Assembly (NCBI GenBank): GCA_017432545.1
Contig: JAFRJA010000029.1
Coordinates: 1-53,176 of the forward strand
Direction: 5' to 3'
Source of the DNA: Erysipelotrichaceae bacterium
Lineage (GTDB): Bacteria; Bacillota_I; Bacilli_A; Erysipelotrichales; Erysipelotrichaceae
Length of the DNA stretch: 53,176 nt
Part shown: positions 1-7,727 of the stretch, in pieces
Numbering within the stretch: the first letter of the stretch is position 1
Layout of the letters: each line of letters opens with the position of its first letter
Position numbers and translations under genes: made by a program
Notes under the pieces: generated by a model
Told to the model about the DNA's origin: nothing
Databases searched by the model: none
The model's input: the letters and a program-made list of their open reading frames with translations, nothing else

Positions 1-37
1 CAAGACAGGAATACAGAAAACAGAACAGAAAAAGAAG

Positions 38-139
38 TAATATACTACATATCGTTACAAAGACAAAAATAACGGAAAAGCTTTTAAATAAAGGCTGATC
101 CGTTATTTTACTTTTCTTGAACTGTCAAAGATGGGATTA
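38..139 (+). repeat. Degenerate palindromic interspersed repeat, copy 1
   Basis: A 9-bp stem (68-76 with 99-107) is followed by an AA/GA internal loop and a 7-bp inner stem (79-85 with 90-96) closed by AAAT. To the right lies TTGAACTGTCAAAG (117-130) and then GGGATTA. The left arm (about 38-67) is only weakly complementary to the right arm. The core AAAGCTTTTAAATA...GGCTGATC recurs at 53076-53098 in the second copy, and TTGAACTGTCAAAG recurs there in reverse complement. The hairpin with its T-rich tail could also terminate transcription from the gene to the left of the window. Confidence 0.65.
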
Positions 140-207
140 TATAAAAAAAGATTTCGTAAATGTGAAGTAATCAGTATTTTAGCATTCGTTTACTAATCCT
201 GTTATTG

Positions 208-213
208 TATAAT
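208..213 (+). promoter_or_regulatory. Candidate -10 element of the first gene
   Basis: TATAAT lies 10 nt before the ATG at 224. The best -35 at 17-bp spacing is the weak TTCGTT (185-190). No Shine-Dalgarno sequence fits between the predicted transcription start (about 220) and the ATG, so the message may be nearly leaderless. Confidence 0.5.
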
Positions 214-223
214 TAATAATGTT

Positions 224-1198
224 ATGAGAAGAAGAGGTGGAATAGGATTTTTCGGTTTTATCATCATCATGTCTCTGATGGAGTATATTTTTGAAGGAGG
301 TTTCGGTTTCCTGTTTCTTGGCGTCCTGATGCCATTAGGTTTCTTAGGCTTATTCGGTTATGGAATCGCCAAGCTGTTCAAAGCCCTGTTCCCTGATACA
401 GGCGAGATCAGATCCACTCAGAGTTCACAGGTAAAATCCAACAGATCCAACAGTTATGTTAAGAGTTCCAAGAATGCCCAGATCGACAGAGTTTTGAGTG
501 ACTATTTCAAAAACAACGTATCACTGGTCATTTTTGATGATATTGCGATCTCTACCCAGGGTGGTACCTATACCACGGTAGATAATCTTTATCTGACCCA
601 TAAAGATGAAAAGATCACACAGCTGAAGGAATTCAGACAGTATTATCCGGGTTCCTACGACAAGATCATTTCGGCTTTAGCTGAACTGGCCAAGAAGCCA
701 AACAAGCTCAAGAAGGAAGAGAAGAAGCCGCAGCAGAAGCAGGAGAATAAGGAAAAGAAAGAGAAGATCGACTCTTTCTCCGATGCGGAAAAGTTTATCG
801 ATAAGATCAATAATCTCAATAAGGATCTTTCCAATGAAGAAGTTACAAATGGTCTGTATCAGACTTGTGATCTTCTGAAACAGATCGATATCGTGGACAG
901 AGAAGACGGTACGGTCGATCCTAAGTTAAACAAATTATATGAATACTATCTGCCGATCCTTTTGGGAATCTTAGAGAACTACAAGCGTCTTTCGGAAGCC
1001 GCGATCAAGGGTGAGGAATACAGACAGTGCGAAGTACAGCTGGTCAAGACGATCAAGCTGATCAACGAAGCTTTAAAGACAATCTACAACTCTTTACATG
1101 AGTCGGAATATATGAATCTGAATGCGGATATCAACACTTTACAGTCCTTATTAAAACAGGATGGTCTGGTTGAATCACCGTTCAAGGGAGACAAATAA
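224..1198 (+). CDS. XpaC-like membrane protein (5-bromo-4-chloroindolyl phosphate hydrolysis family)
   Basis: This 324-residue protein has two hydrophobic stretches near its N-terminus (about residues 8-50, Gly/Phe/Leu-rich). A basic linker, a Lys/Glu/Gln-rich low-complexity segment (about 147-185) and an all-helical C-terminal domain follow. The C-terminal part, with the LYEYYLPILLGILENY stretch, resembles the XpaC family, which is often encoded near TelA-like toxic-anion-resistance proteins; its biochemical role is unsettled. It is probably membrane-anchored with a cytoplasmic helical domain. The stop codon overlaps the start of the next gene by one base (TAATG), so the two are translationally coupled and belong with the AAA+ gene after them. 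No Shine-Dalgarno precedes the ATG. Family assignment is by resemblance only. Confidence 0.65.
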   Translation: MRRRGGIGFFGFIIIMSLMEYIFEGGFGFLFLGVLMPLGFLGLFGYGIAKLFKALFPDTGEIRSTQSSQVKSNRSNSYVKSSKNAQIDRVLSDYFKNNVSLVIFDDIAISTQGGTYTTVDNLYLTHKDEKITQLKEFRQYYPGSYDKIISALAELAKKPNKLKKEEKKPQQKQENKEKKEKIDSFSDAEKFIDKINNLNKDLSNEEVTNGLYQTCDLLKQIDIVDREDGTVDPKLNKLYEYYLPILLGILENYKRLSEAAIKGEEYRQCEVQLVKTIKLINEALKTIYNSLHESEYMNLNADINTLQSLLKQDGLVESPFKGDK

Positions 1199-1716
1199 TG
1201 CCTGAAAACAATTACGATATGTTTAAACTCGTTGAAGAGGTCGAGAAACAGAAAAAGAGTGCGAATGTAAATATCGATGATATATTTTCTTCGCTTGTTG
1301 CGGTAAAGACAGAAGAAGTAAAAACGGAAGAAAAGGTCCATACGGCCAGGGCAACGGCTGATCCGAGCCTTGTTTCCAAACCGAGAATTCCGGACAGTAT
1401 CGGTGCTTATTCTTCACGTTTTGAAGCTTTCCGTGGCGTGATCGAACATGTCTCCTATGGCACAAACAATGTCAACGACTATGTGGAAGGCCATAAGGAT
1501 GCTTTGGAGAAATACTACCGTGATGCTTCAAATAACGCGAAGGATCTCTATGTCACCGAAGCCAGAGTCAATGATGAGATCAATAAATCCGGAACTCATA
1601 ATCAGCTTTATGAAAAGGGCTATTATGATGGCCTGGTCTATGTCCTTAAGGCTTTGAAACGTTCTAAGGAACTGATGATGTCCTACATCTCACAACAGAT
1701 CAATACGAAGTTATAA
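1198..1716 (+). CDS. Hypothetical protein, middle gene of the XpaC/AAA+ operon
   Basis: I do not recognise this 172-residue protein. It is soluble, with a charged N-terminal third containing EEVKTEEKV-like repeats that is probably disordered, and a helical C-terminal half (about residues 75-172). There is no signal peptide, membrane segment or obvious catalytic motif. It starts on the last base of the XpaC-like stop codon and ends 2 nt before the AAA+ ATPase, so the three are almost certainly one operon. An adaptor or substrate of the AAA+ protein would fit, but that is inference from position only. Confidence 0.7.
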   Translation: MPENNYDMFKLVEEVEKQKKSANVNIDDIFSSLVAVKTEEVKTEEKVHTARATADPSLVSKPRIPDSIGAYSSRFEAFRGVIEHVSYGTNNVNDYVEGHKDALEKYYRDASNNAKDLYVTEARVNDEINKSGTHNQLYEKGYYDGLVYVLKALKRSKELMMSYISQQINTKL

Positions 1717-1718
1717 TT

Positions 1719-3707
1719 ATGAACACACATGATGAAAAAGAAAAAATGATGAATGAACTTTTCTCTAAGCGGAGAAGTTTTTCAAATATCTACAATGATT
1801 CCGTTGATATCCTTAAAGATACCGAGAGTGAACTGAATAGGATCCTGATCGAGAACCAGAAGGAACTCGATAAGATGACCAAGGATTTCAATTATTCTGA
1901 TGAAGATCTCAAGAGATTGAAGGCTGATATCGAAAAGGATTTCAATATCTCCATCGAGACACCGGAAACAGTCGTCTTAGGCAAAGCTTCCAAGGAGATC
2001 TTCGATAATATCTATAATGATCTGATCCTGACGATCATCGGCCAGAATGAGGCCTGTAAAGCTTTTACGACGGCTTTCAGAAGACCTTATGTCGTCGGTT
2101 CCGATCCGCAGAAGATCAGAAACTCCATCATCCTTTATGGTTCCAACGGTACGGGCCGTCATCAGATGGTCGATACGATGGGGAATCTGTTAAAGAAATA
2201 CGGTTTAAGTGTTTCCAATGAAGTCTACTATCTTGATATGTCAAGATATCAGTCATCTTCGCAAGAGATCCTGTTCCTGCAGGACCTGTATGTAGCTTTA
2301 ACGGGTAAGAATCCGATCGTCCTGATCGAGAACTTCGAAGAAGCTTCACCTATTTTTAACAGGATGCTGACGGAACTGGTATTAGAAGGTACATGTGTCC
2401 TTTCCAAACGTTATACTCTTAAAAACAATCAGCTGGTCGAAGCGACAAATACTTTGTCTGGCGATGTCATAGATCATCTGAACGGTAATGATAAAGTTCT
2501 GGTCTTTGTTTCGGAAAAGAATCCGACCAAGCTGATGGACATCTTCGGCAAGTCCTTTGTGGACAAGATCGTCGATAAGGTCAAGACCGATAAGCTCAAT
2601 GAAGAAGCACTGGTCATCATTATTGAACAACTGGTCGATTCTCTTATCTTGCGTTGTCTCAATCAACTGGAAATAAAGCTCATCGTTGATCCGAGTATCA
2701 ATGAATACCTCAGATCGATCTATGAACCGAATGACGGTATCGATTCGATCTCGCCGTGTGTCAAGAAGATCTATAACGAGATGGTCGACATTGCTTTGAA
2801 AAATGACAATGTCGATACGGTCAAGATCTGGCATGATGAAACGATCAAAGCTTCGTTCAATGATACCATTATCGATCTCAATGTCGTAGATGATTCAAGA
2901 GCGGAAAGAGAAGAGATCCAGAAGGAACTCGATGAAGTTGTCGGACTTGAGGATGTCAAGAACTATCTGCTTTCTTTAGAGAATCTGCTCAAGATCAATC
3001 AGATCAGAAAACAGAAAGGTCTCAAGACCAATGAGATCTCCAAACACATGATCTTTACGGGCAATCCTGGTACCGGTAAGACGACGATTGCACGTCTTGT
3101 CTCCAGGATGATGAAGGCCTGCGGAATTCTCCAGCAGGGCCAGCTCGTCGAAGTTACCCGTGCGGATCTCGTCGGCAAGTATGTCGGTCATACCGCACCA
3201 CTTACGATGTCAGTGATTCAGTCGGCTTTAGGCGGTGTCTTATTCATCGATGAAGCCTACTCCTTATACCGAGGCAAGGATGACTCCTTTGGCTTGGAGG
3301 CTATCGATACTTTGGTCAAGGCGATGGAAGATCATCGTGATGATCTGATCGTTATCCTGGCTGGTTATACAAAAGAAATGAAGGAATTCTTAGAGGCCAA
3401 CAGTGGTTTGAGATCCCGTTTTGCGAATATCATCGAGTTCAATGATTATACCGGTGAGGAACTGATGCTGATAGCCAAGAGTATCGCCAAGAGTAAGGAT
3501 TATGTGATCGCCGAAGATGCCCTGAAGCCTTTACAGGATTACTTCACGATCATTCAGAATCAGAACGATCCTAACTCCGGTAACGGACGTCTGGCGCGAA
3601 ATCTCGTCGAGGATGCGATCCTCAATCAGTCAAAGAGACTGTTAGAGAATCCGGATGCCCAGATGAATGTACTGGAAAGACAGGACTTCCGTTTAGGAAA
3701 CGAATAG
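1719..3707 (+). CDS. Double AAA+ ATPase, CbxX/CfqX (SpoVK-like) family
   Basis: This 662-residue protein has a coiled-coil-prone N-terminus (about 1-75) and two AAA+ modules. The first (about 85-330) has a degraded P-loop, GSNGTGRHQ, in which the Walker A lysine is Arg, so it is probably inactive. The second (about 405-640) is complete: Walker A GNPGTGKTT near residue 447, Walker B GGVLFIDEAYSL, a sensor-1 region VILAGYTKEM and an arginine-finger segment SGLRSRF. The second module matches the CbxX/CfqX family (RuBisCO activase-type, SpoVK, and EccA of type VII secretion), which remodels protein complexes. No sporulation or ESX genes lie nearby, so the partner is unknown; the two genes upstream are the best candidates. 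A bidirectional terminator follows directly. Confidence 0.85.
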   Translation: MNTHDEKEKMMNELFSKRRSFSNIYNDSVDILKDTESELNRILIENQKELDKMTKDFNYSDEDLKRLKADIEKDFNISIETPETVVLGKASKEIFDNIYNDLILTIIGQNEACKAFTTAFRRPYVVGSDPQKIRNSIILYGSNGTGRHQMVDTMGNLLKKYGLSVSNEVYYLDMSRYQSSSQEILFLQDLYVALTGKNPIVLIENFEEASPIFNRMLTELVLEGTCVLSKRYTLKNNQLVEATNTLSGDVIDHLNGNDKVLVFVSEKNPTKLMDIFGKSFVDKIVDKVKTDKLNEEALVIIIEQLVDSLILRCLNQLEIKLIVDPSINEYLRSIYEPNDGIDSISPCVKKIYNEMVDIALKNDNVDTVKIWHDETIKASFNDTIIDLNVVDDSRAEREEIQKELDEVVGLEDVKNYLLSLENLLKINQIRKQKGLKTNEISKHMIFTGNPGTGKTTIARLVSRMMKACGILQQGQLVEVTRADLVGKYVGHTAPLTMSVIQSALGGVLFIDEAYSLYRGKDDSFGLEAIDTLVKAMEDHRDDLIVILAGYTKEMKEFLEANSGLRSRFANIIEFNDYTGEELMLIAKSIAKSKDYVIAEDALKPLQDYFTIIQNQNDPNSGNGRLARNLVEDAILNQSKRLLENPDAQMNVLERQDFRLGNE

Positions 3708-3714
3708 CGAAAGA

Positions 3715-3740
3715 AAAGCACTCCGAAGAAGGAGTGCTTT
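3715..3740. terminator. Bidirectional rho-independent terminator
   Basis: AAAGCACTCC (3715-3724) pairs perfectly with GGAGTGCTTT (3731-3740) around a 6-nt loop. It lies between the convergent AAA+ gene (+) and DUF1508 gene (-), with A-rich and T-rich flanks that suit both directions. Confidence 0.85.
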
Positions 3741-3763
3741 AATAAATAACAGATAATTACTTA

Positions 3764-4186
3764 TTATTTTTTGCAGGCTTTTTTAGCTGGTGCCGGTTTT
3801 TTAGCGGCCGGTTTCTTTTCCGGTTTTTCAATCGGAGAAACAGCGTTCTTCTGAACTGACTTGATACCAGCCTTGCAGGCAGCTAAAGTGTTGTAGCCTT
3901 CAGAAACACCGATTGCTTTGGCGTTGAGGGCGATGAGTCTGAAATAAGACTTGCCGTCTTTACCGGTGAAGATCTCAAACTTAGGATTTGGAACCGGTAC
4001 GACTTTCTTGGCTGTCGTATCTAAGACACCGGCGATCGGACCGTTTTTGATTACGGAGTTGATGCCCTTGACAGCGCCTCTTCTTGATGCGTACATCTGT
4101 GAAGAAAGGATCACTTCATTATTTTTTGCCAGCAGATTAAAATGATAATTCCCTTTAGAGGTTGTTGTAATTACATACTTACCCAT
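3764..4186 (-). CDS. DUF1508 (YegP/UPF0339) domain protein with basic tail
   Basis: This 140-residue protein has two tandem DUF1508 repeats (about 1-55 and 65-115). The motifs GNYHFNLLAKNNEVILSS and GKSYFRLIALNAKAIGVSE are typical of the family. A Lys/Pro/Ala-rich tail (PEKKPAAKKPAPAKK) is probably disordered and may bind nucleic acid or envelope polymers; the family has no settled function. The start is well supported by GGAGG 7 nt upstream. A TTTAAA-17-TATATT promoter on this strand (4235-4207) diverges from that of mnmE. It is a single-gene unit closed by the shared terminator. Confidence 0.8.
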   Translation of the reverse strand: MGKYVITTTSKGNYHFNLLAKNNEVILSSQMYASRRGAVKGINSVIKNGPIAGVLDTTAKKVVPVPNPKFEIFTGKDGKSYFRLIALNAKAIGVSEGYNTLAACKAGIKSVQKNAVSPIEKPEKKPAAKKPAPAKKACKK

Positions 4187-4206
4187 GTTTTTCCTCCTTG
4201 ATGATA

Positions 4207-4235
4207 AATATAGCTCTTACTAATATTATTTTAAA
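4207..4235 (-). promoter_or_regulatory. Promoter of the DUF1508 gene
   Basis: Read on the minus strand, TTTAAA (4235-4230) and TATATT (4212-4207) are separated by 17 bp. A Shine-Dalgarno sequence and the ATG at 4186 follow. It is back-to-back with the mnmE promoter. Confidence 0.55.
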
Positions 4236-4249
4236 ATGAGCCGGTGCAC

Positions 4250-4278
4250 TTTTCAAGATGATCAGGCGCTATTAAAAT
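4250..4278 (+). promoter_or_regulatory. Promoter of mnmE, predicting a leaderless start
   Basis: TTTTCA (4250-4255), a 17-bp spacer and TAAAAT (4273-4278) precede the mnmE ATG by only 6 nt. Transcription would therefore start at or next to the A of the ATG. AGAGG sits one base from the ATG, too close for a normal Shine-Dalgarno. Confidence 0.6.
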
Positions 4279-4284
4279 AGAGGT

Positions 4285-5595
4285 ATGTTGAACGATACGA
4301 TATGCGCGATCTCTACGGCTCTCAAGGACGGGGCGATCTCGATCGTCAGGATGTCGGGACCTGACAGTTTTGAAATAATCGGCAGGATAAGCGACGTCAG
4401 AAAGATTGAAGCCAACAGGATCGTTTATTCCCACATCAGAGACAACGGCGAAGTGATCGATGAGGTACTGATCTCTTTTTTTGAAGCCGGCCACTCGTAT
4501 ACCAGAGAAGATATGGTCGAGATCAACTGCCATGGCGGAGTTTACGTCTCGAGGCTGATATTGAACCTGTTGCTGAAAGAAGGCTGCCGTCTGGCGGAAC
4601 CGGGTGAGTTCACCAGAAGAGCCTATCTCAACGGCAGAATCGATCTTTCAAGAGCCGATTCGATCAACGATCTGATCAAGGCTACCAACAGGATCCAGGC
4701 TTACTCGGCTATTCGAGGATTGGATGGTTCCGTGGAAAGACTTCTTACCCCTCTGATGGATGAGATGAAGGATGTGATCGCGATGATCGAAGTCAATATC
4801 GATTATCCGGAATATGAGGATGAAGCGCAGATGTCTAATGAAGTCATCAAACCTTATCTGAAAAAATGGATCGCTGACTCAGAAAAGATGATCGAAAAGG
4901 CCGAAAGGTTCAGAGTGGTCAAGGACGGTCTGGATACGATCATCATCGGCCGACCGAATGTCGGAAAGTCTTCTTTATTAAATGCGTTACTGGAAGAAGA
5001 CAAGGCCATCGTCACCGATATTGCCGGTACGACAAGAGATCTGGTGGAAGGGAAGGTCAAACTCGATAATATCACCCTCAATTTGATCGATACGGCCGGT
5101 ATCAGAGATGATGCGGAAGCGATCGAGAAGATCGGCATCGAAAAGACGATGAAGGCCATCGATAAGGCTCAGCTGATCATTCTGGTCATCGATGCTTCAG
5201 ATATCACGGAAAAGGATGAGGAACTGATCAGACAATATGAAGACCGCAATCTGATCGTCGTCTACAATAAATCCGATCTAAATAAGTATGGCGATATTTC
5301 GATAAGTGCCAAAGACGGGGACATCACTTCTTTAAAGGATTATCTGAATAAGATGTATAAGGATGATATCGATCTGATGAATGAGGATATATTGAATAAC
5401 GAAAGACAGATCGCTCTGATGAAGAGCTGTCTTAACGAACTTAATAATATGTATAGTAGTATCGATACAGATACCAGTGATGTGGTCGTGACTTATCTCT
5501 CAGAGGCTTACAGCTGTCTGTGCCAGATCTTGGGCAAGGAATATAGAGAAGATCTTATCGATCACATGTTCAAGAATTTCTGTCTGGGTAAATAA
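4285..5595 (+). CDS. mnmE: tRNA modification GTPase MnmE
   Basis: MnmE works with MnmG to install 5-carboxymethylaminomethyl groups on wobble uridine 34 of certain tRNAs. At 436 residues it is near the usual length. An N-terminal folate-binding domain (about 1-115) leads into a helical domain that carries an inserted G domain: P-loop GRPNVGKSS near residue 220, a TTRD switch, DTAG and NKSD. It ends in FCLGK, the family's C-terminal Cys motif. It is followed after 2 nt by tatD. In many Bacillota mnmE sits beside mnmG near the origin; mnmG is not in this window. Confidence 0.97.
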   Translation: MLNDTICAISTALKDGAISIVRMSGPDSFEIIGRISDVRKIEANRIVYSHIRDNGEVIDEVLISFFEAGHSYTREDMVEINCHGGVYVSRLILNLLLKEGCRLAEPGEFTRRAYLNGRIDLSRADSINDLIKATNRIQAYSAIRGLDGSVERLLTPLMDEMKDVIAMIEVNIDYPEYEDEAQMSNEVIKPYLKKWIADSEKMIEKAERFRVVKDGLDTIIIGRPNVGKSSLLNALLEEDKAIVTDIAGTTRDLVEGKVKLDNITLNLIDTAGIRDDAEAIEKIGIEKTMKAIDKAQLIILVIDASDITEKDEELIRQYEDRNLIVVYNKSDLNKYGDISISAKDGDITSLKDYLNKMYKDDIDLMNEDILNNERQIALMKSCLNELNNMYSSIDTDTSDVVVTYLSEAYSCLCQILGKEYREDLIDHMFKNFCLGK

Positions 5596-5597
5596 AG

Positions 5598-6356
5598 ATG
5601 AACTGGTTGGATTCACATTGTCACATAAACGATAAGGCTTTCAGGGATGATCTTGACGATGTTTTGAACAGGATGGTTGAAAACAATGTTCTGAAAGCCA
5701 TGATCATTTCTTCGTATATTGATGATTATGATTATAGTTTGAATATCAAACATGATAAGATCGCTTTTAAACACTCTTTAGGTGTCTATCCGGGTGATGT
5801 CAATGAACTTGATGAGAAGCTTTATGAAGAGTATGTAAGAAGATGTAAACAGGATGAATGTGTGGCGATCGGGGAGATCGGTCTTGATTATTATTGGGAT
5901 AAAGATAATAAGGAAAGACAGAAGGAAGTCTTTGAAAGACAGCTCAAGCTGGCGATCGAACTTGATAAACCGGTCATCATTCATTCCCGTGATGCGATAG
6001 CTGATACTTATGAACTGTTGAAGAAAAACAGATGCCGGGGTGTGATGCACTGCTATTCCGATTCGGCGGAAATGGCCAGGGAATTCGTCAAACTTGGTTA
6101 CTATATCTCGATCAGCGGCACTCTGACCTGGAAGAATGCCAAGGAACCTTTAAGAGTGATCAGAGAAGTCCCGCTTGACCGCTTACTGATCGAGACCGAC
6201 TGTCCTTATCTGACGCCCGCACCTAACAGGGGGAAGCGGAATGAACCGTCTTATGTCGTCTATACCGGAAGGAAGATCTGTGAGGAACTAGGTCTGAATG
6301 AAGAAGATTTTCAAAGGCAGCTCAATGACAATTATCATGAACTGTTTGGAGTATAA
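5598..6356 (+). CDS. tatD: TatD family metal-dependent DNase
   Basis: This 252-residue TIM-barrel hydrolase has all expected metal ligands: DSHCHIND at the N-terminus, GEIGLDYYW (Glu), VIIHSRDA (His), MHCYS (His) and ETDCPYLTP (Asp). Family members are 3'-5' exonucleases linked to DNA repair and RNA turnover. It lies 2 nt after mnmE, so translation is probably coupled. The end of the gene carries a TATAAT (about 6352-6357) that may fire the following gene. Confidence 0.93.
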   Translation: MNWLDSHCHINDKAFRDDLDDVLNRMVENNVLKAMIISSYIDDYDYSLNIKHDKIAFKHSLGVYPGDVNELDEKLYEEYVRRCKQDECVAIGEIGLDYYWDKDNKERQKEVFERQLKLAIELDKPVIIHSRDAIADTYELLKKNRCRGVMHCYSDSAEMAREFVKLGYYISISGTLTWKNAKEPLRVIREVPLDRLLIETDCPYLTPAPNRGKRNEPSYVVYTGRKICEELGLNEEDFQRQLNDNYHELFGV

Positions 6357-6378
6357 TTAAGCAAGAGGAGTATGTAGT

Positions 6379-7176
6379 ATGGATTTAGTATTTTTTGGAG
6401 TAATGTTATGTTTACTGGCTTATATTGCCTATCGCAATTTCGGTCTGATCAAACGTTACCGTCACAACAAGGAATATATCGAATGTTATAAAGAGATGCT
6501 TTCAGGGACCGATACGGCTTATGAGCGTATCTGCAAGTACATCGACTCAGAGACTTCGGAAGAATTCAGGAACAAGGGTCGTGTTCTGAAACTTTATCAG
6601 GAGATGGAAAAGGAACTCGATTGCAAGGACACTCTTGAAGCATTAGACTTAAGCGCCATCTTCTTCAAGAATGGCAAGTATTCGCGTCAGCAGGTCGCGA
6701 TCAATGCGGATGTCTTTGTCTGGCTTTATCTGGATATGGCCAGAGCCCGTCGTTTCTCCAAGTTTGATGTCCTTAACAAGCTTTATGAAAAGATCACGGC
6801 TATTCCGGAACTGGATAAGCGTGTTGAATATCAGGCGGCTGTGGCTATCAATAACGCCTTATTAGAACAGGAAGATGCCGGAGTCGGTTTCTTAAGTTCT
6901 TTGCTGGATGGCGGTTATGCAGGTTATGAATATGAAAAGAATCTGATCGGTCTGTTCAAGCGTTTCGCAGCAGCGACTTTAGCTTATGCGGGTGAACCGA
7001 TGGAAGACTATTACCGCAACGATCTGCATAATTTTGCCGGCACACAGATCGGATCTGTCTATATGAAAGATCTGGATATCTATGACAAATATCCGCCGGT
7101 AGAGAATAAGCAGGAAGAGAAGAAAGAAGAAGTTCAAGAAGAACCTGAAGAAGAGAAAAAAGAATCAGAAGAATGA
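6379..7176 (+). CDS. Membrane-anchored hypothetical protein with acidic tail
   Basis: This 265-residue protein has one N-terminal membrane segment (about residues 3-20), a mainly helical body and a C-terminal Glu/Lys tail (about 235-265). I do not recognise the family. The body (about 30-230), with stretches such as NADVFVWLYLDMARARRFS, may be a helical-repeat scaffold, but no motif proves this. The start has a good Shine-Dalgarno (AGAGGAG). It overlaps pth by 4 nt. By topology it is probably an N-in or N-out anchored cytoplasmic/peripheral factor; nothing more specific can be said. Confidence 0.75.
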   Translation: MDLVFFGVMLCLLAYIAYRNFGLIKRYRHNKEYIECYKEMLSGTDTAYERICKYIDSETSEEFRNKGRVLKLYQEMEKELDCKDTLEALDLSAIFFKNGKYSRQQVAINADVFVWLYLDMARARRFSKFDVLNKLYEKITAIPELDKRVEYQAAVAINNALLEQEDAGVGFLSSLLDGGYAGYEYEKNLIGLFKRFAAATLAYAGEPMEDYYRNDLHNFAGTQIGSVYMKDLDIYDKYPPVENKQEEKKEEVQEEPEEEKKESEE

Positions 7177-7727
7177 AACTGATCGTTGGTCTGGGAAATC
7201 CGGGAACTGAATACCAAAAAACTCGTCATAATGCGGGTTTTTTAGTCATAGACAGACTATGTGATAAATTAGGTCTGAGCCTCGATAAAAACAAGTGTAA
7301 AGCTCAATACGGCATACACCGTCACAAGGGCGATAAGATCATCGTGGCCAAACCGCAGACCTATATGAACCTGTCCGGAGAGGCCGTAAAATCGCTGATG
7401 AAATTCTATGATGTTTCACCTGAAGATCTGATCGTCGTTCATGATGATCTCGATCTGCCTTTAGGCAAACTAAGGTTGAGAAGAAAAGGCTCATCCGGAG
7501 GTCAGAAGGGTATGGCCAACATCATCGATCTTTTGGGAACGCAAGAGATCGATCGGATCAGAGTCGGGATCTCCCATGACAAGAATATCGAGACTGTCGA
7601 TTATGTTCTGGGTAAATTTTCCAAAGAAGATATGAAAATTCTGGATGAGACCATGGATAAGGCAGCCGAAGCTCTGATTTATTCCTTTGATCATCCTTTT
7701 GATGAAGTGATGTCCAAATTCAATTAA
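7173..7727 (+). CDS. pth: Peptidyl-tRNA hydrolase
   Basis: Pth cleaves the ester bond of peptidyl-tRNAs that drop off ribosomes, recycling tRNA. The 184-residue length is standard. The signature GLGNPGTEYQKTRHNAGF includes the catalytic His; NLSGEAV, the DDLDLPLGKLRLR segment and SSGGQKG are all present. It overlaps the preceding gene by 4 nt and its stop overlaps the mfd start by one base, matching the pth-mfd-rqcP-divIC order of other Bacillota. Confidence 0.97.
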   Translation: MKLIVGLGNPGTEYQKTRHNAGFLVIDRLCDKLGLSLDKNKCKAQYGIHRHKGDKIIVAKPQTYMNLSGEAVKSLMKFYDVSPEDLIVVHDDLDLPLGKLRLRRKGSSGGQKGMANIIDLLGTQEIDRIRVGISHDKNIETVDYVLGKFSKEDMKILDETMDKAAEALIYSFDHPFDEVMSKFN

